DNA from: Polyangiaceae bacterium
GTDB taxonomy: Bacteria > Myxococcota_A > Polyangia > Polyangiales > Polyangiaceae
Reading direction: 5' to 3'
NCBI GenBank assembly: GCA_016719945.1
Contig: JADJYE010000041.1
Location: 62,001 to 126,000 of the forward strand
Length of the DNA stretch: 64,000 nucleotides
In this document: positions 36,593 through 45,191 of the stretch, piece by piece
Position numbering within the stretch: the first letter of the stretch is position 1
How the letters are laid out: the number at the start of each line of letters is the position of its first letter
Program-made: the position numbers and the translations under genes
Notes under the pieces: generated by a model
What the model was told of the DNA's origin: nothing
The model's database searches: none
The model's input: the letters and a program-made list of their open reading frames with translations, nothing else

Positions 36593-39273
36593 ATGTCCCG
36601 CCGCGCCCGCGCCGTGTCGCTCCTCGCTCTCGTCTCGCTGTCGGCCGTCGCGTGCCGGCCTTCCGAGCCCGTGGGGCCGCCGGCTCCGAGCGGCGTCCCC
36701 GCGCCCCCGTCTTCGCGCCCGAGGCGACTCCTGCGAGGCTCCCGGCGGGGGTGACCTTGCCGTCGTATTCGCTCGAGCCTCGATCGACCCCGCGCAGACC
36801 TTCTTCGGGGCGGCGCGCGTCCGATCAAGACCGACGCCCCCGGCGCTCGCTGTTCCTTCACGGCGGGACTTGAGCCTGCGCGGCGTCCTCGCCGACACCG
36901 CGTCGGGAGGAAAGATCCGGCCGTCGCGACCGCGCTCCCCGACCAGGAGCTGGTGCGGATCGACCTCGCGCCGGAGCTGCCGGCGGGGAGCACACGCTGA
37001 CCGTGCAATACGACGCGCCCTTCGCGGACAGCCTCTCCGGCCTCTACCGCGTGCAGACTGACTCGGGGCCCACGTGTTCACCCAGTTCGAGCGGTCGACG
37101 CGCGGCGCGCCTTCCCGTGCTTCGACGAGCCCTCCTTCAAGACCCCGTTCGAGGTCACCTCGTCGTGCCCAGGGGAACGTCGCCATCTCCAACGGAGCAG
37201 CGGCGAAGACCACGTCCGAGGGGGCTCCACGCGCGTGGCGTTCGCGGCGACGCCCCGCTGCCGACGTACCTGATCGCCTTCGCCGTCGGTCCGTCTGACG
37301 TGGTCGAGGCCGCGCCCATTGCCGCGAACGCGATCTGAAAGGCCCCGGTGCCCTGCGCGGGTCGCCCTGAAGGGTAAAGGGCCCGAGGCTCGTGGCCGCG
37401 CCTGCGGAGCACAGGAAGCTCCTCGAGGCGCTCGAGCGCTATTCGAGATCCTACCCTTACGAGAAGCTCGACCTGATCGCCGTCCCTGACTTCGCCGCGG
37501 GCGATGGAGAACGCCGGCGCCATCACCTACCGCGAGAGCCTGCTGTTGATGGATCCGGCGACCGCGAGCGAGTCCCAGCGGCGGACGTCGAGACCGGCGC
37601 ACGTTCTCGCGCACCAATGGTTCGGCAACCTGGTCACGATGGCGTGGTGGGGACGATCTCTGGCCCAACGAGGCCTTCGCCACCTGGATGGGAGAGCGTG
37701 TCGGGCGAGTCTCACCGCGTGGCAGACCGACGTGGGTTCATGGCGTGGGTGCACGAGGCGATGGACACCGACAGCCTCCTGTCTGCACGAAAGATCCGCC
37801 AGGCGATCGAGACGAAGGACGACATCGACAACGCGTTCGACGACTCACGTATCTGAAGGGCGCCGATCATCTCGATGTTCGAGCGCTACCCGGCGCGCAG
37901 CCCTTCCGCGCAGCGTCCGCCGGTACCTCGATAAGCATCGCTTCGGCGCCGCGACCACCGAACAGTTCATGGCCACGGTCATGGCGGGCAGCCCCGGAGC
38001 TCTCGGTCGCGTTTCAGCAGCTGCTCGACCGGCCTGGCGCGCCGCGGGTGGCGCTCACCACCCGCTGTGAGGGCGAAGCTGGCCGCCGTCGACGTCTCCG
38101 TCGAGCGCTATCTCGCCCTCGGCTCGAAGGCCGAGTCGAAGCTCGACTTCACGCTGCCGCCTGCGTGCGCCTCCTGACGGAAAGCCGGTCTGTGACGTGG
38201 TCGAGGTGAAGGCCGGCGCGCCTGGCAAGCTCCGAGCTCGGCGGCGAGCGGCCTGTCCGAAGTCGACCTTCCTGAACGCCGACGGCGCGGGGTACCTGAG
38301 GTACACCCCGAACGCGGCCCAAGCGAAGGCCCTGTTCGACCGAGCTTCTCCCAGCTGACCCTGCGCGAGCGGCGGTCCGCGGTCGACCTCGCTCGCCGCA
38401 GGCTTCCGCGCCGGGACGCTTGACAGCCGCGCCGTCTTGACTTCCGCTCCGCGCGATCGCCATGACCCTCGCGTCACGTGGCGTTCGCGGCCGGTGGCCT
38501 GCTGGGCTACTTCGAGATCGACCTCGTCGCCCCGAAGGATCGCGCGGCGCTCTCGAAGCTCGTGGGGGGCCATTTCTCGGCTCGCTACAAGGCGCTGGGC
38601 TGGGAGGCGAAAGCCGGTGAGGACGCCGACACCAAGCTCGCCCGTCGAGACGTCATCGACGCGATGCTGTTCCTCGCGCGCGATCCTCAGGCGCGCTCGG
38701 AGGCGATCACCCGAGCGCGGAAGGTCGCCGGGGTCGATGGCCCGCCCGACCGCGACGCGGCCCCCCCCGAGCTCTTTCGCGCGGTGCTCACCGTCGGCGT
38801 GCAGGACGGCGGCGGCCCGGTCTTCGACGCCCTCGTGCAGCGCTTCGTCGAGTCGGACGAGGCCGTCTATCGGCGTGGCGTGCTCGCCGCGCTCGCGCGG
38901 GCGAAGCGGCGACGATCCGCGACGAAGGCGAGGGCCTCGCGCCTGACGACCGCGTGCGAGCGAGCGAGCGGATCCGCTATGTCTTCGAGCTGTTCGCGGT
39001 GCCGGAGCAGCGGGCCGGCGCTCGCGTGGCTCGCGGCGGAGCTCGGCGCTGCTCACGGCGCTGCCGGAGGGGACGCGGGGTACCTGCCGATGGTCGCGGA
39101 GAGCCTGTGTGACGCGGGGCTGAGCCCCAGCTGCGGGCCCTCTTTGCGCCCCAGCATGAAGCAGATGACGGGCGGGCCGACGCTGGAGAACGCGCTCGAG
39201 AAGATGCGCATCTGCGACGCGACGAAGCTGCATCAGGGCGCCCGGCCTCGCGGTCGCGCCTGCTGGCCGATGA
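36593..39273 (+). pseudogene. M1-family aminopeptidase, multiply frameshifted and missing HEXXH
   Basis: ATG 36593 begins a lipoprotein signal (SLLALVSLSAVAC). The rest of a gluzincin M1 aminopeptidase can be followed only by hopping among frames: FADSLSGLYRVQ, the FDEPSFKTPFEVT region, AFAVGP, MENAGAITYRES, FGNLVTMAWW, the ERAP1-like C-terminal helices (RDVIDAMLFLARDPQARSEAITRARKVAG), and an end at the TGA at 39271-39273. Total length, about 2680 nt, suits the family. At the active site the DNA reads V-L-A-H-Q-W-F-G, where the family has A-H-E-x-x-H-Q-W-F-G: four residues of the zinc motif are missing in frame. Many frame breaks plus this loss suggest a dead gene, or a badly read stretch. 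Confidence 0.75.
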
Positions 39274-39306
39274 CGGACGCCTCGGCTCGCGATATAGAGC
39301 GCGCCC

Positions 39307-39994
39307 ATGGCCCGAAAGAACGCTCTCGCTCTCGCTTCTGTGCTGATGCTCGCCGCCGCCGCGTGCGGTGACAAGGCCGACCTGGCGACCTCCGACAACG
39401 TGACGACGACCGCCACGGCCACGGTGACCGCCGAGCTGACCGCGACGACGACCGCCACCGCGACCGCCACTGCGACCGCCACCGCCACCGCCACCGCCAG
39501 CGCGCCGGTCACCAAGGGTCCGGGAAGACCGGCGCCTTCGGGGACGGGCAACGCGAAGGCGTCCGCCGGGCACGAAGGTCGGCGTGGCGATTGCCGGAGG
39601 ACGAGGCCGGCTCTGCGCACCAAGCTCGACGCCGCCGTCGAGAAGAGCGGAGAGGGCACTGCGTTCGACGGCGGCCCGCCGCGCTCCGCCTCAAGCAAGG
39701 TGAGGTCATCGAGCTCGCGGTCACCGTGCAGCCGAACAAGTGCTACACGGTCGTCGCGGTTCCAGCGACGGCATCACCGAGCTGGACGCGAACGTGCTCG
39801 TGACCCCGCCGATCCCGGTCCCGGGGCTGCCCGCGCAGGTCGTCGCGACCGACGGCGCGACCGGGCCCGACGCGATCATCGGCGCCGGCGCGGCTTGCTA
39901 CAAGAGCCCCGCCCCGATGGCCGCGCCCGCGACCATCCAGATCAAGGCCACCAAGGGCGGAGGCACCGCCGCGGTTCAAATCCTCGTGAAGTGA
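39307..39994 (+). pseudogene. Thr/Ala-repeat lipoprotein, frameshifted
   Basis: The start (ALALASVLMLAAAAC, lipobox) and GDKADL lead into an Ala/Thr tract (about residues 38-64) encoded by ACC-GCC/ACG repeats, a typical surface-lipoprotein spacer. After about 39540 the sensible protein changes frame twice: LKQGEVIELAVTVQPNKCYTVVAV is read in one frame, and DGITELDANVLVTPPIPVPGLPAQVVATDGATGPDAIIGAGAACYKSPAPMAAPATIQIKATKGGGTAAVQILVK in another, ending at 39994. The C-terminal part looks like a small beta domain of the kind that binds metal or proteins, with conserved Cys. Two indels are needed to restore it. Confidence 0.6.
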
Positions 39995-40037
39995 TCGGAG
40001 GCGCGCCCTCGCCTTCGCTGCATCGAGCCCCGGAGCC

Positions 40038-41366
40038 ATGCCCCCTGAAGCCGAGATCGTGAGCGCGATTGGTCGCGCGCTCACCCTCCAACAGCGCGGC
40101 CAGCTCGGCGGGGCTCGGGCCCTCCTCGAGGGCGTGCTGGAGCGCGCTCCCGACCATCCCGACGCGCTCCACTTCCTCGGCCTGGTGCTGCACCAGCAGG
40201 GCGAGCAGGGGCCGGCGGTCGAGCGGCTGGAGCGGGCGGTGGCGGTCGCCCCCCAGAACCTCGACGCCTGGAACAACCTGGGAGGGGTCGTCGCAGAGGC
40301 CGACCCCGCGCGGGCCGAGGCCTGTTTTCGTCGCGTATTGGAGGCCGCGCCGGCTGCGATCGCGACCCGCGCGAACCTCGCGCTGACGCTCGAGAAGCTC
40401 GGTCGGCTCGCGGAGGCTCGGGGGCAGGTGAGCGAGATCCTGAGGCTGACGCCCGACGACCCCGAGGCGCTCGCGAACCTCGCGAGGCTGTCGCGCGCGA
40501 CCGGCGATCATGCGGCGTCGGTCGCCGCTGGCGAGCGGCTCCCCACGCGCTCCGCCCGAGCGAGAAGCTGAAGGCGGCGGTCAGCCGATCGTATTTTCTG
40601 TGGTTCGACGCGGTCGATCGCGACCCCGAGGTCGCGAAGAAGGTCGCCGCGGCGTGGAGGGCGTTCGACCCCAGCGACCCGGTCGCCGAGCACATGCTCG
40701 CCGCCCTGCGTGGTGGGCAGGCCCCGGCGCGCGCCTCCGACCGCTACGTCGCCCGGCATTTCGACGAGTTCGCCCCCACCTTCGACCAGACGCTGCGAGC
40801 CCTCGGCTATCGCGGGCCGGAGCACGCCGCCGTTGCGCTGAAGCGCGCGCTGCCCGAGGCCAAGGGCGATCTCGACATCGTCGACCTCGGCTGCGGCACG
40901 GGCTTGCTCGGCCCTCCTCGTCCGCCCGTTCGCGAGGCGTCTGGTGGGCGTCGACCTCGCCGCGAAGATGCTCGAGCGCGCCGCCGAGCAGGGGACGTAC
41001 GACGAGCTCGTCCAGCGAGAGGTGACGGCCTTCTTGCTGGGGCACCCGCAGAGCTTCGACGTGGCGCTGTGCCTCGACACGCTCGTGTACATCGGCGACC
41101 TCGAGCCGGTGGTCCGGGCGCTCGCGAGCTCGCTGCGGCCGGGCGGGTGCTTCGTGTTCACGATCGAGCTCCTCGCCGACGCGCCTCCCGGTGCGACGTA
41201 CTCGCTGCACGTGGCCGGACGCTACGCGCACGCCGAGCCGTATGTTCGCGCCACGCTCGCGGCCCATGGGCTCGTCGTCGAGCACGCCGAGCCGATCGTC
41301 GTGCGCATCGAATACGGCGAGCCGGTCCTAGGGCTGGTGACGACCGCGCGCCTCGCCAGCGCGTAG
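40038..41366 (+). pseudogene. TPR-SAM methyltransferase fusion, two frameshifts
   Basis: The first 165 residues are clean TPR repeats (RALLEGVLERAPDHPDALHFLGLVLHQQGE, RLERAVAVAPQNLDAWNNLGGV). Near 40545 the frame breaks. The next frame gives YFLWFDAVDRDPEVAKKVAAAWRAFDPSDPVAEHMLAAL, ASDRYVARHFDEFAPTFDQTLRALGYRGPE and the SAM-binding motif I (VDLGCGTGLLG). A second break near 40912 leads to VGVDLAAKMLERAAEQGTYDE, FDVALCLDTLVYIGDLEPVVRALASSLRPGG and the stop at 41366. TPR plus this FDxFAxxFDxxL methyltransferase is a known class I architecture of unknown substrate. All motifs are intact once two single-base-type indels are repaired. Confidence 0.7.
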
Positions 41367-41472
41367 GGAACGACCCACCCCCGCCCCGGGATCCTCGAGC
41401 GCGCCCTCATGCTCGCGGACGAGTCCAAGATCGAAGATCCGGACCTTCGGGCGCAGCTCTCGAGCTGAGCCC

Positions 41473-42507
41473 CTACAACAGCCTGAGCCGCCGCATGTAG
41501 AGGCCCAGGCCCGCGGCGATCGTCAGCGCCAGCACCCAGAACCCCGCGTAGCCGAGCGGCCACTTGAGCTCCGGGATGACCTCGAAGTTCATGCCGTAGA
41601 CCCCGCACAAGAACGTCAGCGGCAGGAAGATGACGCTCACCACCGTGAGCCGGTTCATGACGCGGTTGGTGCGGTAGCTGACCAGCGACATGTAGAGGTT
41701 GAGCGACTCGGAGAGGATGTCGCGGTCGACCAGCAGATCCTGAAGCACCCGCTCGATGGTGCCGACCATGTTGCCGAGGAACGGCTGCGTCGCCTCGCTG
41801 ATGAACGGGCTCTTGCGCGTCGAGAGATCGGTGAGCACGGCGCGCGCGGGCAGGAGCACCTTGCGGAAATGGAGCAGGTCGGCGCCGAGCTCGGAGATCT
41901 GGATGAAGACCTTGTCGTCCGCCTCGGTCCTGAGCACGGACTGCAAGCTCTCGACCCGCTCTTCGAACTTCTTCTGAACCTGGAGGTAGTTGTCGATCAG
42001 GTGGTCCCACAGCTCGTAGAGCAGGAAGCTCGGGCTGCGCGCGAACTGCCGGAAGTCCTCCAGGTAGTGCCGGCGCGTCTTGCGCAAGAAGTGTGGCGCG
42101 GAGCGGTGCAAGGTCAGCAGGAAGCCCTTGGCGATCACGATATCCACGCGATCGAGGTCGAGCGATTTGTCGCTCAGGCGCGTGGCGGTGACCGCGATGT
42201 GGAGCTGCGCCTCGTAGCGCGCCACCTGGGTCGCCGGGGCCTGGCTCATGGCGTCCTCGAGCGCCTCAGGGTGCATGAGGCCGAGGTTCTGGATGACGCC
42301 GAGGGTGCTGTCGTCGCGCAGATCGAGGTCGATCCACAGAAACTCCCCGTCGTCCATCGCGGCGCGCGCCTCGGAGACGGCGATCCTGCGCTCGGTCTTG
42401 GGGTCGAAGCGGAAGGCCGCCACGAACGGCCCGGGCTCGAGCTTGTCCGAGTTGCGCCGGCCGGCGGACGGAGCCGGCTCCTCTGCGTCCCCCGCTGAAG
42501 CGCCCAT
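41473..42507 (-). CDS. corA: CorA-family magnesium/cobalt transporter
   Basis: A 344-aa CorA-type channel for divalent cations. A large N-terminal cytoplasmic alpha/beta domain with long helices (FEERVESLQSVLRTEADDKVFIQISELGADLLHFRKVLLPAR) leads to two C-terminal membrane helices. The first ends in the selectivity signature YGMNF (CGVYGMNFEVIPELKWPLGY), and the second is GFWVLALTIAAGLGLY. The basic C-terminus RRLRLL fits. ATG 42507 is preferred over GTG 42513 because AAGG lies five bases before it. It is divergent from dnaJ. Confidence 0.93.
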   Translation of the reverse strand: MGASAGDAEEPAPSAGRRNSDKLEPGPFVAAFRFDPKTERRIAVSEARAAMDDGEFLWIDLDLRDDSTLGVIQNLGLMHPEALEDAMSQAPATQVARYEAQLHIAVTATRLSDKSLDLDRVDIVIAKGFLLTLHRSAPHFLRKTRRHYLEDFRQFARSPSFLLYELWDHLIDNYLQVQKKFEERVESLQSVLRTEADDKVFIQISELGADLLHFRKVLLPARAVLTDLSTRKSPFISEATQPFLGNMVGTIERVLQDLLVDRDILSESLNLYMSLVSYRTNRVMNRLTVVSVIFLPLTFLCGVYGMNFEVIPELKWPLGYAGFWVLALTIAAGLGLYMRRLRLL

Positions 42508-42572
42508 GAGCACCTTGTACCCGGGCCCCCAGTTTGCATCCAGGCCCAGCTGATTTAGGTTCGGGCAAGCCC

Positions 42573-43493
42573 ATGGCCCGCGACCTGTACGAGACCCTCG
42601 GTGTGCAGAAGACGGCCGACGAGGACGCCATCCGCAAGGCGTTCCGAAAGCTGGCGGCGAAGTACCACCCGGATCGCAACCCCGGGAAGGACGCCGAGGC
42701 GAAGTTCAAGGAGGTCAACCGCGCGCACGAGGTGCTCTCCGACAAGGACAAGCGCGCCCTCTACGACGAGTTCGGAGATGCGAGCCTGAGCCAGGGGTTC
42801 GATCCTCAGAGAGCCCGGACGATGCGCGACTTCTCGCGAGGCGGAGGGGGCCGGGGAGGCAGCGCCAGCTTCCAGGACGTGTTCGGCGGGGGCGCCGGCG
42901 ACTTCGGGGATCTCTTCGGGGACCTCTTCGCCGGTCGCAATGGTGGTCGCCCGGGGCGCCCGCGCAAGGCGCCGGACATGGAGGCCGAGGTCACGGTCGA
43001 CTTCGTGTCCGCGATCAAGGGCACCACCGTCGAGCTGTCGCGCCCGAGCGGGGACCCCGTCCAGGTGCGCATCCCGCCGGGCGTCTCGGACGGCGGCCGG
43101 CTCCGGATCGCCGGCGAGGGCGCTCGCATCCCCAACGCGCAGCCTGGAGATTTGCTGCTCACGGTCCGCGTCGGGCCGCACCCCTACTTCCGTCGCGAAG
43201 GCGACGACCTGCACCTCGATCTGCCGATCACGGTCGTGGAGGCCTACGAGGGCGCGAAGGTCAGGGTGCCGACCCCGGAGGGTGAGGTGCAGCTCAAGGT
43301 GCCGCCGCGCACCCAATCCGGGCAGCTCTCTCGACTGCGAGGGCGCGGCGTGGCCAAGAAGGGCAAGCCGCAGGGGGACCTCTACGTCAGGTTCCTGATC
43401 CGGATCCCGGAGACGGATGACCCCGCGGTCGTGCGCGCGATGGAGGAGCTCCGCCAGCACCTGCAGGACCCGCGCGCGGGCATCCGGTTCTAG
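42573..43493 (+). CDS. DnaJ/CbpA-type co-chaperone (no zinc domain)
   Basis: A 306-aa J-domain protein. The J domain (residues 4-68) has the HPD motif at 32-34 (KYHPDRNPGKDAEAKFKEVNRAHEVLSD). A Gly/Phe-rich region follows (GGGGRGGSASFQDVFGGGAGDFGDLFGDLF), then two beta-barrel substrate-binding domains (VTVDFVSAIKGTTVELSRPSGDPVQVRIPPGVSDGGRLRIAGEG; PYFRREGDDLHLDLPITVVEAYEGAKVRVPTPEGEVQLKVPP). The four CxxCxGxG zinc repeats of DnaJ are absent, so it is a type II (CbpA-like) Hsp40 partner of DnaK. The ATG at 42573 begins the conserved DLYETLGV. No dnaK is nearby. Confidence 0.92.
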   Translation: MARDLYETLGVQKTADEDAIRKAFRKLAAKYHPDRNPGKDAEAKFKEVNRAHEVLSDKDKRALYDEFGDASLSQGFDPQRARTMRDFSRGGGGRGGSASFQDVFGGGAGDFGDLFGDLFAGRNGGRPGRPRKAPDMEAEVTVDFVSAIKGTTVELSRPSGDPVQVRIPPGVSDGGRLRIAGEGARIPNAQPGDLLLTVRVGPHPYFRREGDDLHLDLPITVVEAYEGAKVRVPTPEGEVQLKVPPRTQSGQLSRLRGRGVAKKGKPQGDLYVRFLIRIPETDDPAVVRAMEELRQHLQDPRAGIRF

Positions 43494-43499
43494 GGGGGG

Positions 43500-45137
43500 T
43501 CAGGGCTGCGGCGCCGGGCTCGCCGGAAAGACGATCTGGGAGGCGGCTCGCGCGGCGGTGTCGCCGTCGTCTCCCGTCATGAACCAGAAGGCGCGTTTGC
43601 CGTCCGCGTCCACGATCAATACGCTCCCCGGCATCATCGCCACGGACGAGCTGAGCATCGGGGCATCGCTTCTGAATTGCAGCACGACGGACGCGGGATC
43701 CTTGTCCAGCGACAGGGTCCCCACTCCGGCGATCGGCGCGAAGCTGATGCAGGAATAGCCGGCCTTCTGCAGGCGCTCGACCGCCTGAGCCACGGTCACG
43801 CCCTTCACCGTGAAGGCAGCCGCCTCGGGCGAAAGCGTGCACCCGGGCGTCGGGACCTTGATGAGCTCGTCGAGCAGCTCCTTTTCCATCCGCTCCACCT
43901 GTTTTTCGATCGCGTCCGCCGGGTCGACGTCCCGCTCCGGTGCGCTGTGTGGAGGGACCTTCAGGGTCGCTACGCTCGACGCGGTCTTCTTGTCGTCCTT
44001 CATCCTCGTGACCGTGACGGCGTAGGTGACCGCGGCGATCGCGATCGCCCCCAGGACGGCGCACGCGACGATCAGCGCGACCTTCGAGTCGGAGCGAGCG
44101 GGCGGAGGGGGCGCCGCGGGCGCCGCGAGCGGCATGCTCACGGAGCTGTTCGTCCGCGCGTAAGGGAGGCTCGCGTGGCCGCCGGAGACCGCCGCCAGCG
44201 GCGCGGGGGCCGCGAGAGGCGAGCCGATGGCGCCGGCGGGGCTCAGCTGTGGGGCGTGCAGTGGCGCCGAGATCCCCATCGACCCCATGGACTGCCTCAG
44301 CGCGTGGAGCATCTCGAGCGCCGAGGTGAACCGATGCTCGCGGTCCTTCTGGGTCGCGCGCACGACGAACGGGCCGAGCGGCCCGGAGACGACCTCGGGC
44401 GCCAGCGGCACCGGGTTGGGCGCGATCTGGGTGAGCGCGATCTGCATCCCCACCGAGCCTTGAAACACCGTGCGGCCGGTGAGCATCTCCGCCATCACCA
44501 GCCCGACCGAGTAGAGGTCGGAGCGGCCGTCGAGCGGCTGGTCGAGCACCTGCTCGGGGGACATGTACGCGGGCGTCCCGAGCGACACCCCCTCCTGGGT
44601 GAGCCCGGCGTTGCCCTCCTTCGGCGCGGCCGCGATGCCAAAATCGAGGAGCTTCACGAAGTCGGGCTCTCCCGCGTAGTCGCACAAGAACACGTTCGCT
44701 GGCTTTACGTCCCGGTGCACGATGCCGCGCTGGTGCGCCTCGGCGAGCCCCTTCAAGATCTGCTGGGTGATGTGCGCGACCCGGTCCGGCGCGATCGGTC
44801 CTCGGGAGACCAGCTCTTGCTCGAGCGACCGACCCTCGAGCAGCTCGGTGACGATGAACGGGACCCCTTGCTCGCTGGTCCCGAACTCGAAGAGGCGCAC
44901 GATGTTGGGGTGGGCGAGGGCCTGCGTGATCTGGGCCTCTCGCACGAAGCGCTCGCGCGCGCGGTCTCGTACGAGGACCTCGGGGTGCAAGAGCTTGAGC
45001 GCGACCCTGCGCTCGAGGCCGAGCTGCGTCGCGACGAAGACCGCTCCGTACCCGCCTTCGCCGAGCTGTGACTCGATCCGGTAGCGGCTCGCGATGACGA
45101 GCCCCGGGCCGACCCAGTCGAAGCGCGTGTTCGGCAT
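43500..45137 (-). CDS. Transmembrane Ser/Thr protein kinase
   Basis: A 545-aa Hanks-type kinase. The kinase domain is at 15-285: glycine loop GEGGYG 26-31, K48, HRDVKPAN from 141, DFG 165-167, and YMSPEQ from 191, all consistent with activity. An Ala/Pro/Ser linker leads to one membrane helix (352-376). A 165-residue outer part follows, starting with a coiled-coil-like DAIEKQVERMEKELLDEL. Then comes a small alpha/beta domain (FTVKGVTVAQAVERLQKAGYSCISF, SVVLQFRSDAPMLSSSVAMMPGSVLIVDADGKRAFWF) of no family I know. ATG 45137 has GGGGAG directly upstream. It ends six bases from the dnaJ-like gene, tail to tail. Confidence 0.88.
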   Translation of the reverse strand: MPNTRFDWVGPGLVIASRYRIESQLGEGGYGAVFVATQLGLERRVALKLLHPEVLVRDRARERFVREAQITQALAHPNIVRLFEFGTSEQGVPFIVTELLEGRSLEQELVSRGPIAPDRVAHITQQILKGLAEAHQRGIVHRDVKPANVFLCDYAGEPDFVKLLDFGIAAAPKEGNAGLTQEGVSLGTPAYMSPEQVLDQPLDGRSDLYSVGLVMAEMLTGRTVFQGSVGMQIALTQIAPNPVPLAPEVVSGPLGPFVVRATQKDREHRFTSALEMLHALRQSMGSMGISAPLHAPQLSPAGAIGSPLAAPAPLAAVSGGHASLPYARTNSSVSMPLAAPAAPPPPARSDSKVALIVACAVLGAIAIAAVTYAVTVTRMKDDKKTASSVATLKVPPHSAPERDVDPADAIEKQVERMEKELLDELIKVPTPGCTLSPEAAAFTVKGVTVAQAVERLQKAGYSCISFAPIAGVGTLSLDKDPASVVLQFRSDAPMLSSSVAMMPGSVLIVDADGKRAFWFMTGDDGDTAARAASQIVFPASPAPQP

Positions 45138-45191
45138 CTCCCCGCGGTGAGCATAGCAGCTGCCGGCCCCACCTTCCGCTATAGAGCGGGC

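Noticed and set aside
41367..41472. Small gene between the methyltransferase and corA
   Set aside because: Only about 105 bp, no signal, start or structure that stands out.
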